Positions 16,152 through 24,698 of a DNA stretch of 64,000 nucleotides are shown here, piece after piece (position 1 is the first letter of the stretch; every line of letters starts with the position of its first letter). The stretch covers positions 1 through 64,000 of the forward strand of contig UCCA01000006.1 of assembly GCA_900470805.1 (NCBI GenBank), given 5' to 3'. A program made the translations under genes and the position numbers. Origin of the DNA: Hyphomicrobiales bacterium (lineage in GTDB: Bacteria > Pseudomonadota > Alphaproteobacteria > Rhizobiales > Rhizobiaceae). Under the pieces are notes generated by a model, which was given only the letters and a program-made list of their open reading frames with translations, ran no database searches and was not told the DNA's origin.

Positions 16152-17117
16152 TCAGCGTAGCACCGGCTCGCCGTGAAAACGGCGGCGTGAGGGCTTGGAG
16201 ACGCCGAAGCCGATCTCCATCATCAGGCGCGGTTTTTCGGTGGCGACGGTGCCCATGTGGAAGCCGAAGGGATCCTCGACGAAGCCGGAGCCGGCCTTGC
16301 CAGTCAGCGTGATCGGGCTGTCCTCGCCGTAATACTCGACGATCTCGTCGGCGGGGTGGCCGACCAGCAGGGTGAGCTGGTGCTTCATCCGCCGCTTGTT
16401 GTGGCTGCCGCGCACATAGACATGCGGACCGGTGCCTGCATCGACGTCGACGAGATAGAAGAAGAACTTGATCATCCGCCAGTCGTCGAGATCGAAGTGA
16501 TACTTGTCGAGTGAGGCAAGGCTTCGATCCGCCTCGCTGGCCTTGGTCGGGAAGCTCCACCATGTGCGCGTGGTGATCAACTGTGCCTGGGCGCCGAGAT
16601 AGCGACGGGCGATCTCAGACAGCAGCGGATCGCGCTGCACGGCCAGAACCGCGGGGCAATCCAGCGCCCGCTCGAAATGGTGGCCGCTGAGGATAGGGCG
16701 GCCGAGCCGGTCTTCGGTGGCGCGGTGGTCGGCGGCTGCGAATTCCACCTTGCGATCGAAATTGCCGAAGCATGGGGTTTCGTGGGCGAAGGCGGATATC
16801 TCCTGCGTGATCGCGGCCGGCAGTTGAAGATCCGGGAAGATGCCGTCGCCCTTCAGTGCGTTGACGGCGGTCTGCGCATCCACGCCTTCAAACATCGATG
16901 GCAGCGTCTCGCTGGCGCCATCACCGCGCCTTGCCGTCAGCCAGTGGGCGCGGCGACCGGGGATAGTGCGGGCGAGCAGGAACATCGGCAGCCAGGCCGG
17001 GTTCTCCCTGATGTCGGCCATATAGGTCGGGATGCGAACCGCCATGCGTCTGAACTTGCCACCCTTGCGGGCGATCGCTTCGAGATCATTGGAGGGTGTC
17101 ACTGATGAGCTGTGCAT
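16152..17117 (-). CDS. Phytanoyl-CoA dioxygenase-like (PhyH) protein
   Basis: A 321-residue protein with the motifs of an Fe(II)/2-oxoglutarate oxygenase. His207-x-Asp209 lies in YHFDLDDW, and a distal His287 in FGFHMG. The stretch between (FFFYLVDVDAGTGPHVYVRG, then SHN) is like the PhyH core. The first 190 residues do not match anything I recognise. Substrates of bacterial PhyH-like enzymes range widely, so no reaction is assigned. AAAGG upstream of the ATG supports the start. The gene is alone, with 123 bp to the next gene on the same strand. Confidence 0.65.
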   Translation of the reverse strand: MHSSSVTPSNDLEAIARKGGKFRRMAVRIPTYMADIRENPAWLPMFLLARTIPGRRAHWLTARRGDGASETLPSMFEGVDAQTAVNALKGDGIFPDLQLPAAITQEISAFAHETPCFGNFDRKVEFAAADHRATEDRLGRPILSGHHFERALDCPAVLAVQRDPLLSEIARRYLGAQAQLITTRTWWSFPTKASEADRSLASLDKYHFDLDDWRMIKFFFYLVDVDAGTGPHVYVRGSHNKRRMKHQLTLLVGHPADEIVEYYGEDSPITLTGKAGSGFVEDPFGFHMGTVATEKPRLMMEIGFGVSKPSRRRFHGEPVLR

Positions 17118-17240
17118 GCAGCTGGCCTTTCAAAAGACGTTGAGGGCTCGTCGTTCGGCAGCGGCAGACGCCGTTGCGGGGCATTCAGTAGAGAGTGCTA
17201 AAGAATTGCTGCAATGCGGCGATTTTGAGATTTTCCCTTA

Positions 17241-18155
17241 TTAATGAGGGGGAACCGCCTTCAGGTAGGCGGCGATCGCCTCGAGATCAGCCTTGGGTAG
17301 ATGGGCGACGTTCTGCTGCACTTCTGTCATCGAACCGCCGGCCGAATCGAAGTCGGGCGTGAAGCCGGTTTCGAGATAGTTGGCGATGTCGGCCTCGCTC
17401 CATTCACCGATCGCCTTGGAGCCCGGCGTGATGTTGGGAATGGTACCCTCGCCTTCCGGATTGGGCGCGCCTGCCAGCCACAGGTCGGGCTTCAGGCCGC
17501 CGAGCGCGTCGCGCGGCGTATGGCACTCACCGCAATGGCCGAGGCCTTCGACCAGATACTGGCCGCGCCGGACCTTGTCGTCGGCATTGGCGAGCACGAC
17601 GCGTGGGCTGTCGTTGAAATAGAGGAACTTCCAGCCGCCGAGCGCCAGCCGGATGTTGAACGGGAACGGCAGTTCGTGCGGCGGCGCCACGTTGGCGCTC
17701 TTGGGCAGCGTCTTCATGTAGGCGAAAAGGTCGTTGACGTCCTTGTCGCTCATTCTGCTGTAGGAGGCATAGGGGAAGGACGGATAGAGATGCGCGCCGT
17801 TGGGCGCGACGCCGCGCTTCATGGCGTTGCCGAAATCCGCCAGCGTCCATTTGCCGATGCCTGATGTCTCGTCCGGCGAGATGTTGGGAACGTGGAAGGT
17901 GCCGAACGGGCTCTTCAGCGCCAAGCCGCCTGACAGCGTCAGCTTGGCATCGCCTTCGGACCCGGGGGCCGCGTGACAGCTGACGCAGCCGCCGGCCCAG
18001 AACACCATCTCGCCGTTCTTGACGTCAGGCGCGCCGAGATCGGCCCAGTGGCCTTCGGGCAGCGGATTGGGGGCGGTGACCAGATAGAAAGCGGCGCCAC
18101 CGATCACGGCAACGCCGACAAGACAGAGGATGAACCTGATGAACCGCCGAACCAT
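17241..18155 (-). CDS. Diheme cytochrome c, membrane-anchored
   Basis: A 304-residue protein with an N-terminal uncleaved-looking helix (about residues 5-25) and two cytochrome c domains. CVSCH lies in the first and CGECH in the second, each with later Met-containing segments as possible sixth ligands. It resembles the diheme cytochromes that feed electrons from periplasmic dehydrogenases to the respiratory chain. GGGAG upstream supports the start at 18155. A cytochrome c' gene is 98 bp upstream on the same strand, so the two may form a unit. Confidence 0.85.
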   Translation of the reverse strand: MVRRFIRFILCLVGVAVIGGAAFYLVTAPNPLPEGHWADLGAPDVKNGEMVFWAGGCVSCHAAPGSEGDAKLTLSGGLALKSPFGTFHVPNISPDETSGIGKWTLADFGNAMKRGVAPNGAHLYPSFPYASYSRMSDKDVNDLFAYMKTLPKSANVAPPHELPFPFNIRLALGGWKFLYFNDSPRVVLANADDKVRRGQYLVEGLGHCGECHTPRDALGGLKPDLWLAGAPNPEGEGTIPNITPGSKAIGEWSEADIANYLETGFTPDFDSAGGSMTEVQQNVAHLPKADLEAIAAYLKAVPPH

Positions 18156-18253
18156 GCACTGCTCTCCCGCCGCCATAACAATGGCTTAGACATAAAGCGA
18201 TCCGCCGCGCCGGCAAGACTGCGGCGGATCGCACGAAGGGGATGCGGCTGGCG

Positions 18254-18721
18254 CTATTCCTTCTTGACCCGGTAGTTCTGATGACAGCCGCCGCAATTGG
18301 CGCCGAGGGTCTTCAGGCCGGCGCCGACGCCGGCGGCATCGGCCGGGAGCTGGGCGAGCAGCGTGTCGGCATCGGTGCCGAGCTTGGCGGAGCGAGCCTT
18401 GAAGTCGTCCATGTTTTCCCAGATCTTCGGGCTTGCCTCGGAATCGGCCGAGGCGTTTTCCGTGCCTGGCTTGAACTGTTCCGGGAAGACCTTGGCGGTT
18501 TCGGAGATCGTGGTCAGCGCCGCCTTGACGGCTTCGGCGTCGTAGGGCTTGTCGCCCTTGGCGATCCCGGAAAGCGCACCCGTGGCGCCGCCGATCTTCT
18601 TCATCATCGCGACGCGGGCATCATGCGTGCCCTGATCCGCGGCAGAAACGGTCGCGACCCCAACAGTCGCGACACTCAACCCGGCGACCAGAACGGCCGC
18701 GGCGATTGCCTTCATTGTCAT
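18254..18721 (-). CDS. Cytochrome c'
   Basis: A 155-residue periplasmic protein with a signal peptide (MTMKAIAAAVLVAGLSVATV, cut near SAA) and a four-helix domain. Its only heme site, CGGCH, is near the C-terminus, the hallmark of cytochrome c'. Members bind NO and CO and are linked to nitrosative stress defence. I chose the ATG at 18721 because GAGGAG is seven bases upstream. The next gene downstream is the diheme cytochrome c. Confidence 0.88.
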   Translation of the reverse strand: MTMKAIAAAVLVAGLSVATVGVATVSAADQGTHDARVAMMKKIGGATGALSGIAKGDKPYDAEAVKAALTTISETAKVFPEQFKPGTENASADSEASPKIWENMDDFKARSAKLGTDADTLLAQLPADAAGVGAGLKTLGANCGGCHQNYRVKKE

Positions 18722-18862
18722 GCGTTTTCTCCTCATTGATCCCGGGCTCGTCAAAACCCGGCTTCTCCTGCTTACCCCGGCATGATGGCGGATTAATCTC
18801 ACGCCGGAAGTAATAAGTAAGTGAGAAGACAATCATTTCAGCAATATGCCTATTACCGATGG

Positions 18863-19501
18863 TCACGCCGGTGCTTTCCAGCCGTGCCAGGCGGTGAGGA
18901 TGGCGACCGCGATGAGCAGCGCGCCGGCCACACGGCCGACGAGGATGGTGGCCACGGGGTTGGAGATCAAAAGTGCGCGGCTGCCCGAGGCGGTGACGGC
19001 AATGGTGCCATAGATGGCGGCCTGGGTCGCGACCGTCATCAGCCCCATGACGCCCCCCTGCAGCCAGATCGGCCCATAGGCCGGCTTCAGGAACTGCGGA
19101 TAGACGGCCAGCATGAAGAGATAGGCTTTGGGATTGATCAGGCAGGTGACGGCGCCCTGGCGGAAGGTGCGCCAGCCGGAGCCGTCGACGCCGGCCTCGA
19201 CCGACGAGACGGTGATGGAACTGCGGATCAGGGTGTAGCCGATCCATGCCATATAGGCGGCGCCGGCAAAGAGCAGCGGATTGAAGAGCGCCGGCAGCAG
19301 CGTCGCCAGCAGGCCGACGCCGATCGCGCCATAAAGCGAATGCACCGCCCCGCCCGCCATGATGCCCGCCGTCGCCGCCATGCCGGCGCGCCGGCCCGAT
19401 GTCAGCGAACTGGCGAGCACGAACAGCATGTCCATGCCGGGAACAATGATGATGCCGAAGAGAAGCGTGAAGTAGAGCCAGAGATTTTCGCCGTAGGTCA
19501 T
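18863..19501 (-). CDS. LysE/RhtB-family exporter
   Basis: A 212-residue membrane protein with about six hydrophobic segments. PGMDMLFVLASSLTSGRRAGMAATAGIMAG matches the conserved first loop of LysE/RhtB exporters (PGP-like motif), and LINPKAYLFMLAVYPQFL matches the NPK block of the family. It exports amino acids or related small molecules; the cargo is unknown. It is divergent from a WYL-domain regulator, with an inverted repeat between them. That regulator probably controls it. Confidence 0.88.
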   Translation of the reverse strand: MTYGENLWLYFTLLFGIIIVPGMDMLFVLASSLTSGRRAGMAATAGIMAGGAVHSLYGAIGVGLLATLLPALFNPLLFAGAAYMAWIGYTLIRSSITVSSVEAGVDGSGWRTFRQGAVTCLINPKAYLFMLAVYPQFLKPAYGPIWLQGGVMGLMTVATQAAIYGTIAVTASGSRALLISNPVATILVGRVAGALLIAVAILTAWHGWKAPA

Positions 19502-19588
19502 GTCAGTTGCCCATCGCTGATCCACGGTAGCAGGCCCGTAGATACCGTTGTTTTTCAATTCGATCTGAAAATCTGTACGACGGCCCAA

Positions 19589-19606
19589 CTGACAGTGTAG
19601 TGTCAG
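19589..19606. promoter_or_regulatory. Candidate operator between the LysE exporter and WYL regulator genes
   Basis: CTGACA-GTGTAG-TGTCAG is a 6-6-6 inverted repeat in the divergent intergenic region, 24 bases before the regulator start. WYL regulators commonly bind TGACA-type half sites; that this one does is inferred. Confidence 0.55.
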
Positions 19607-19629
19607 GAGCGTTTGGCGGAGGGGAGCAT

Positions 19630-20319
19630 ATGCGCAAGGCCTCGCGGCTCTTCGAGATCATCCAGTTGCTGCGGCTGGCGAAAAAACCGGTGACGGCGGC
19701 GGTGATGGCCGAAGCGCTTGAAGTGACCGTGCGTTCGATCTATCGCGACATCGCGGCGCTGCAGGCGATGCGTGTGCCGATCGAAGGCGAGCGCGGCATC
19801 GGCTATATCCTCAGGCCGGGCTTCGACCTGCCGCCGCTGATGTTTTCGATCGAGGAGATGGAGGCGATCGTGCTCTCGCTGGCGCTGGTGGAGCGCACCG
19901 GAGACGCGGCGTTGAAGCAGGCCGCCAAACGGGTGAACCAGAAGATTGCCGGCGCGGTGCCGCTGCCGCTGCGCCAGGCGATGGAGGGCAAGGCGCTCTA
20001 TGCCTGGGGCACCACCGCCCCCTCGCCCGAGGCATTGGATCTCGGACTGGTGCGCCGCGCGATCCGCGACGAACAGAAGCTCGATCTCGACTATCGCGAC
20101 GAACTGGGCCGCGCCAGCGCGCGGACGATACGGCCGATCGCGCTGATCTATTATTCGCAGACGTCGAACATCGTCGCATGGTGCGAGCTGCGGGATGCGA
20201 TCCGGACTTTCCGAAGCGACAGGGTGGAGCACTGCGCGGAGGCTACAGGCTCTTTCAAGGGCGAAGGCGATGGGCTGCGCGATCTATGGACGTCAGGATG
20301 GGCGGAACGGACCGCCTGA
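19630..20319 (+). CDS. YafY-like HTH and WYL-domain transcriptional regulator
   Basis: A 229-residue regulator with an N-terminal DeoR-type winged HTH (RLFEIIQLLRLAKKPVTAAV, then VTVRSIYRDIAALQAM) and a C-terminal WYL domain (about 135-225, with IRPIALIYYSQTSNIVAWCE). Such proteins bind small ligands or nucleotides through WYL. GGGGAG supports the ATG at 19630. It probably controls the divergent exporter and itself through the palindrome at 19589-19606. Confidence 0.88.
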   Translation: MRKASRLFEIIQLLRLAKKPVTAAVMAEALEVTVRSIYRDIAALQAMRVPIEGERGIGYILRPGFDLPPLMFSIEEMEAIVLSLALVERTGDAALKQAAKRVNQKIAGAVPLPLRQAMEGKALYAWGTTAPSPEALDLGLVRRAIRDEQKLDLDYRDELGRASARTIRPIALIYYSQTSNIVAWCELRDAIRTFRSDRVEHCAEATGSFKGEGDGLRDLWTSGWAERTA

Positions 20320-20339
20320 TGCGCCGGCCGCGCGCGTGA

Positions 20340-20367
20340 GCACCCCGCAACCGTGGTCGCGGGGTGC
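20340..20367 (-). terminator. Hairpin between the WYL regulator and SDR genes
   Basis: GCACCCCGC and GCGGGGTGC form a 9-bp stem between two convergent genes. The U-tract is poor on both strands, so termination may be weak. Confidence 0.4.
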
Positions 20368-20383
20368 CGGTTCCGTCCGTTCG

Positions 20384-21163
20384 TCAGAGCAGAGCGCCGC
20401 CGGAGACCTCGATGCGCTGGCCGTTGACCCAGCGATTGTCGTCCGACAGCAGCGAGGCGATCATCGGGCCGATATCGTCGGCGACGCCGGGGCGGCCGAG
20501 CGCCGTCATGTCGGAGACCATCTTGTTGACGACGGGGTTGTCGCGCACCACGCCGCCGCTGAAGTCGGTCATGATGGCGCCCGGCGCCACGGTGTTGGCG
20601 GTGATGCGGCGCGGGCCGAGTTCCTTGGCGAGGTAGCGAGTGAAGACCTCAATGGCGCCCTTCATCGCGGCATAGGCGGAACTTCCGGGGATGCTGAAGC
20701 GGGCAAGGCCGCTCGATAGGTTGATGATGCGGCCACCATCGGCCATCACAGGCAGAAGTTTCTGGGTGAGGAAGAAGACGCCCTTGAGGTGGACGTTGAC
20801 GAGGCCGTCGAAGTCTTCCTCCGTCGTTTCGGCAATCGAGGCGTGGTGGCTTGTGCCGGCATTGTTGACGAGATAGTCGAAATCCGTGCGGCCGAGACCG
20901 GTGAGCGCCTGCCTGACCTCTGCCACGAAGGCATCGAAGGAGGCGGTGTTGCCGGTGTCGAGCTGGATGGCGACGGCCTTCGCACCCAATGCCTCGATCT
21001 CGGCAACAGCGCCTTCGGCTTCTGCCTTATTCGAGTGGTAGGTGAGGATGACATCGACGCCGCGGCGGGCGAGGCTGACGACGGTGTTGCGGCCGAGGCC
21101 ACGGCCACCACCGGTGACGATGGCGACCTTGCGTGCTGAATTTGCTTGTTTTTCATTGGACAT
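20384..21163 (-). CDS. Short-chain dehydrogenase/reductase
   Basis: A 259-residue SDR. The cofactor loop TGGGRGLGRN (about 17-26) and NNAG are present, as is the catalytic Ser/Tyr/Lys pattern in NLSSGLARFSIPGSSAYAAM followed by KGA. It should be NAD(P)-dependent and cytosolic; its substrate is unknown. AAGGAG precedes the ATG. It is divergent from an AraC regulator, a very common pairing in which the regulator induces the reductase. Confidence 0.92.
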   Translation of the reverse strand: MSNEKQANSARKVAIVTGGGRGLGRNTVVSLARRGVDVILTYHSNKAEAEGAVAEIEALGAKAVAIQLDTGNTASFDAFVAEVRQALTGLGRTDFDYLVNNAGTSHHASIAETTEEDFDGLVNVHLKGVFFLTQKLLPVMADGGRIINLSSGLARFSIPGSSAYAAMKGAIEVFTRYLAKELGPRRITANTVAPGAIMTDFSGGVVRDNPVVNKMVSDMTALGRPGVADDIGPMIASLLSDDNRWVNGQRIEVSGGALL

Positions 21164-21280
21164 GACAGTCTCCTTGGGGTTTGTTCGATGCCCAATGCTA
21201 CGCCCGGAGAGGCGCTTTTCTGAATGCCGGAACTCTCGAATTTCTTGCCTATTCCTCCAATCGACTTGCAGCGCCGGAGC

Positions 21281-21297
21281 AGTGATCTAAGATCACT
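21281..21297. promoter_or_regulatory. Perfect palindrome in the SDR/araC-type intergenic region
   Basis: AGTGATCT-A-AGATCACT is a perfect 17-base inverted repeat, 25 bases before the AraC-type start. It could be the operator of that regulator or of another factor. It is too short and U-poor to be a terminator. Confidence 0.5.
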
Positions 21298-21322
21298 TCC
21301 GTTGGCTTACGTGGAGAAAACG

Positions 21323-22234
21323 ATGACCGAAGCGCTGAAGGACATGGTCGCCCGCTATATCGACCAAATGGGTGGCGGTGACGGCTCGTTTATGACGCCG
21401 ATCGCGGTGCCGGGCCTGGCGCTGTCGCGGGTCAGCCAGCCTGTCATGCCGCATCACCGGGTCTACCGGCCGACGATCTGCGTCGTGCTGCAGGGCGCCA
21501 AGCGGATTCTTTCCGGCGACCGGGTGCTCGACTATGGCGAGAACCAGCTTCTGATCGTGACGGTGGAACTCCCCGCCTCCGGCCAGATCGTCGATGCCAG
21601 CCCCGAGCAGCCCTATATCGGGCTCAACATCGATTTCGACCCGGCGCTGATGCGCGAGGTCATGGACGATCTCGACAACCCGCCGAAGCCATCGGGCGAC
21701 GGCATCGCCTGCGTCTTCGTGCAGGATTTCGACGCGGCGCTGCAAGATTGCGTGCGCCGGCTGCTGAAGCTGGTGGAGACGCCGAAGGCCATTCCGGTGT
21801 TGTCGCGGTCAATCATGCGGGAAATCTGCTACTGGCTGCTGACGGGGCCGAACGGCCGCGAAATCTGCAAGCTGGCGCTGCCCGGCAGCCATGCGCGGCG
21901 GATGAGCGATGCGATCCATCTGCTGCGCGGCAATTTCGCGGCACCGGTCCGGATCGAGGAACTGGCGGCGGTGGCGCGGATGAGCCCGTCGTCCTTCCAT
22001 CAGCACTTCAAGACGCTGACCTCGATGACGCCGCTGCAATACCAGAAGCACATGCGGCTGCTCGAAGCCCGCCGGCTGATGGTGACCGACGGCGCCAATG
22101 TGGCGAGCGCCGCCTATCAGGTGGGCTATGAAAGCGCCTCGCAATTCAGCCGCGAATATACCCGCATGTTCGGCGTGCCGCCGAAACGTGATGTCAGCGA
22201 GATGCGCGCTTCGCCGATGGCGGCGGCGGCTTAG
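21323..22234 (+). CDS. AraC-family transcriptional regulator
   Basis: A 303-residue regulator. The N-terminal part (about 20-180, with FMTPIAVPGLALSRVSQPVM and PTICVVLQGAKRI) matches the AraC-type N-terminal domain of the PF06719 group. Two helix-turn-helix units follow at about 205-295, ending in YQVGYESASQFSREYTRMFG. GGAG precedes the ATG at 21323. It probably activates the divergent SDR gene. Its stop codon directly abuts the stop of the next, convergent gene. Confidence 0.92.
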   Translation: MTEALKDMVARYIDQMGGGDGSFMTPIAVPGLALSRVSQPVMPHHRVYRPTICVVLQGAKRILSGDRVLDYGENQLLIVTVELPASGQIVDASPEQPYIGLNIDFDPALMREVMDDLDNPPKPSGDGIACVFVQDFDAALQDCVRRLLKLVETPKAIPVLSRSIMREICYWLLTGPNGREICKLALPGSHARRMSDAIHLLRGNFAAPVRIEELAAVARMSPSSFHQHFKTLTSMTPLQYQKHMRLLEARRLMVTDGANVASAAYQVGYESASQFSREYTRMFGVPPKRDVSEMRASPMAAAA

Positions 22235-23083
22235 CTACGACCCAAGCGCCAGTACCCTGCTCTCTTCACGGCCGAAGCCGCGGATCTCGATGCGATCGGC
22301 ATGGATGTCGACGATGGCGAAGGCGTTTTCGCTTTCGGTGTCGACCATGCCCTTGAAATTGACGCAGTGGCAGCCGCCGACCATGCCGTAATTGCCGACG
22401 TGGTTGTGGCCGTTGAAATAGGCGGCGACGTTGGGGCTTGCCGAGAGCAGGTCGATGATCCGTTGGCGGTCCCAGCAGTCGTGGCGGTCGGGTGGATAGA
22501 CCGGGTAGTGGTTCATGACGATGACGCGCTCGCCGGCCTTTGCCGCATCCGCGATCTCGGCCTCGAGCCAGGCGAACTGGCTGTCGCTCATCATCGCGTT
22601 CCAGGCGTGGGCGTTGATGGCGCCCTCTTGCTGCAGTTCTGCCAGCCTTGCGGCGGCGATCTCGCGATAGGGATGGCCTTCGGGCGGTGCAAAGGTACTG
22701 ACTTCGTTGCCATTGAGCGCGATGAAGCGCCAGCCTTGCTTGGCGCGGCTGTAATAGGGAGCTGGCATGCCGAGGCGATCGGCGACGTGCTCCAGATGCT
22801 CCGGCGCGACGGCGAAATCGTGATTGCCGAGCAGAAAGAGGCTCTCGTGTTTCAGCGCGTCGTAGACATCAAGGATGGCATCGAAGCTTGCGAAATCGCG
22901 GTCGATGATGTCGCCGAGGGTGATGACAAAGCTAAGGTCCTCGGCGTTGAAAACGTCGATCGCGGCGGCGAGCTTGGCAAGGCTGTTGGCGTAGTAGCGG
23001 TCCATGCCGGCATGCGGGGCGATCGCGGCGTATTGCGGGTCGGCGACGATGCCGAAGCGGAAAAGCGGGATAGGTTGGGTCAT
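22235..23083 (-). CDS. Calcineurin-like metallophosphoesterase
   Basis: A 282-residue phosphoesterase with the five-block dimetal site: GIVADPQYA (D-x-Q, where many relatives have D-x-H), LGDIIDRDF, LLGNHDFAV (GNHD), VMNHYPVY (second His) and NGHNHVGNY (GHxH). It resembles the ADPRibase-Mn/CDP-alcohol phosphohydrolase branch, where D-x-Q is common. That suggests nucleotide diphosphate derivatives as substrates. It is cytosolic, with no signal peptide. Confidence 0.88.
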   Translation of the reverse strand: MTQPIPLFRFGIVADPQYAAIAPHAGMDRYYANSLAKLAAAIDVFNAEDLSFVITLGDIIDRDFASFDAILDVYDALKHESLFLLGNHDFAVAPEHLEHVADRLGMPAPYYSRAKQGWRFIALNGNEVSTFAPPEGHPYREIAAARLAELQQEGAINAHAWNAMMSDSQFAWLEAEIADAAKAGERVIVMNHYPVYPPDRHDCWDRQRIIDLLSASPNVAAYFNGHNHVGNYGMVGGCHCVNFKGMVDTESENAFAIVDIHADRIEIRGFGREESRVLALGS

Positions 23084-23154
23084 GGGGCCGGCTTAGGAGT
23101 GGTCGGTTACAGAGGTGTGACAGCGAGGGTGCGTCAAGGAGAGGTTGGGCGCAA

Positions 23155-23304
23155 GTGGCCCCCTCACCCGGCCTCCGCTGCGCTCGCCCACCCTCTCCCC
23201 GAATGACAGAGAATCACAACCATGGAATTTTGCAACGGCTCCCACCGGGGAGAAGGTGCCGGTAGGTCAGGCGCAACATGTTGCGCCGGGGATGAGGGGC
23301 CACT
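23155..23304. repeat. RIME-type intergenic mosaic repeat, copy 2
   Basis: The element starts AGTGGCCCCCTCACCCGG and ends with GATGAGGGGCCACTT, so the ends are inverted repeats. It shares CCTCCGCTGCGCTCG with copy 1. The middle differs (it contains ATGGAATTTTGCAACGG), which fits a mosaic structure. Confidence 0.75.
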
Positions 23305-23334
23305 TACGCCGCCCTCACAATCCCACAAAACAAA

Positions 23335-23360
23335 AACACCCGGCGTTTCCACCGGGTGTT
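23335..23360 (-). terminator. Intrinsic terminator of sodB
   Basis: AACACCCGG and CCGGGTGTT form a 9-bp stem. On the minus strand it is followed by TTTTGTTTTG, 22 bases after the sodB stop. Confidence 0.85.
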
Positions 23361-23382
23361 CTCGTCAATCCATCGAAACAGC

Positions 23383-23985
23383 TTACTTGGAAGCGGCTTC
23401 GTAGCGTTCCAGGACGTAGTCCCAGTTGATCAGGCTGTCGACGAAGGCTTCGAGGTACTTCGGACGGGCGTTGCGGTAGTCGATGTAGTAGGAGTGCTCC
23501 CAAACGTCGACGCCGAGGATCGGGGTGGCGCCGTGAACCAGCGGGTTTTCGCCGTTCGGGGTCTTGGAGATTTCGAGCTTGCCGTTCTTGACGGAAACCC
23601 AGGCCCAGCCGGAGCCGAACTGGGTGGTGCCGGCAGCGATGAAATCGGCCTTGAACTTGTCGTAGCCGCCGAGATCGGAATTGAACGCCGCTTCGAGCTT
23701 GGAAGGCAGCTTGTTGCCGCCGCCGTCCTTTTTCAGCCACCTCCAGAAATGGACGTGGTTGTAATGCTGGGCCGCATTGTTGAAGAGGCCGGCATTGGTG
23801 CCGAAGGACTTCTTGACGACGTCCTCGAGCGAGAGGTCGGAGAGACCGGCTTCAGCCGCGAGCTTGTTGCCGTTGTCGACGTAAGCCTTGTGGTGCTTGT
23901 CGTGGTGGAACTCCAGGGTTTCCTTCGACATGAAGGGCTGCAGCGCTTCGTAGGCGTAGGGAAGTTCAGGCAATTCAAAAGCCAT
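23383..23985 (-). CDS. sodB: Superoxide dismutase (Fe/Mn family)
   Basis: A 200-residue cytosolic superoxide dismutase. Metal ligands are His27 (LEFHHDKHH), a second His in AAQHYNHVHFW, and Asp and His in DVWEHSYYIDYRN. The whole length fits the Fe/Mn family. Fe or Mn use cannot be settled by eye; rhizobial SodB-type enzymes can be cambialistic. A strong terminator follows. The gene is single. Confidence 0.95.
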   Translation of the reverse strand: MAFELPELPYAYEALQPFMSKETLEFHHDKHHKAYVDNGNKLAAEAGLSDLSLEDVVKKSFGTNAGLFNNAAQHYNHVHFWRWLKKDGGGNKLPSKLEAAFNSDLGGYDKFKADFIAAGTTQFGSGWAWVSVKNGKLEISKTPNGENPLVHGATPILGVDVWEHSYYIDYRNARPKYLEAFVDSLINWDYVLERYEAASK

Positions 23986-24196
23986 TGTCGTCTCCTTTTG
24001 GCAATAGTTTGCGTAATCGGCAGGTGAGCGGGAACATAGGAGCGCAGCCCTGCGGAGGCAACCTGCGAAATGTCAAAAAACACCGGTGCAGAGGAAAATT
24101 TGCCCGCGCTAAGGGCTTGGCATGCAAGGCGCAAATCAATCATGATGGTGATGTCGGAGGCGTGCGCATCCGACATGGGGAATGCGAGGGCTCCGT

Positions 24197-24538
24197 ATGC
24201 ACAGGCATGCCATCCGCCACATCCTTGCCGCGGCCGGGGTCGGCATCGGCTGCTGGTGCGCGTCGCCCGCGTTCGGCTCTTCCGGCGACGCCTGGCAGGA
24301 CTTCGCCGCAGAGGTGCAGGGCAAATGCGAGATGGCGGCGCGTGCGCAGATCGAGCTGCCGCATGCCGTGGTCGACCCGTTCGGCAGCGAAAGCTTTGGC
24401 ATGGCGCTGGTCACAGGCAAGCCGAAGGGCGCCAACGGGTACGTCAGCTACTTCTGCATCTATGACAAGAAAACGAAGGCGGTCGAGCTCGGCACGGAGC
24501 TGGAGACCGAACGCATGGGCATTCTGCCGGACGAATAG
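24197..24538 (+). CDS. Small exported protein of unknown function
   Basis: A 113-residue protein with a signal peptide (about residues 1-26, cut near AFG) and a small domain with two Cys (GKCEMAARAQ and SYFCIYDKK) that could form a disulfide. No family is recognised. GAGGG lies seven bases before the ATG at 24197; an in-frame ATG at 24182 is less well placed. Confidence 0.65.
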   Translation: MHRHAIRHILAAAGVGIGCWCASPAFGSSGDAWQDFAAEVQGKCEMAARAQIELPHAVVDPFGSESFGMALVTGKPKGANGYVSYFCIYDKKTKAVELGTELETERMGILPDE

Positions 24539-24698
24539 GAACTGGCGGAGATCGTCAGGCAATAGGCACGGCGCATCTTAACCGTTGAAAGGCGCGCATG
24601 GAAACAATCCTTGGTTGCATGCGATTAGTGTCCTCTCATGCAGCCTTTCGCTAGTCTTCCCATGCCGGCCGAGAAGCGGTACGGCGTGGGAGGATGTC

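Noticed and set aside
23155..23304. Protein-coding frames across the RIME element
   Set aside because: The frames are produced by the palindromic repeat, lack ribosome sites and vary between copies.
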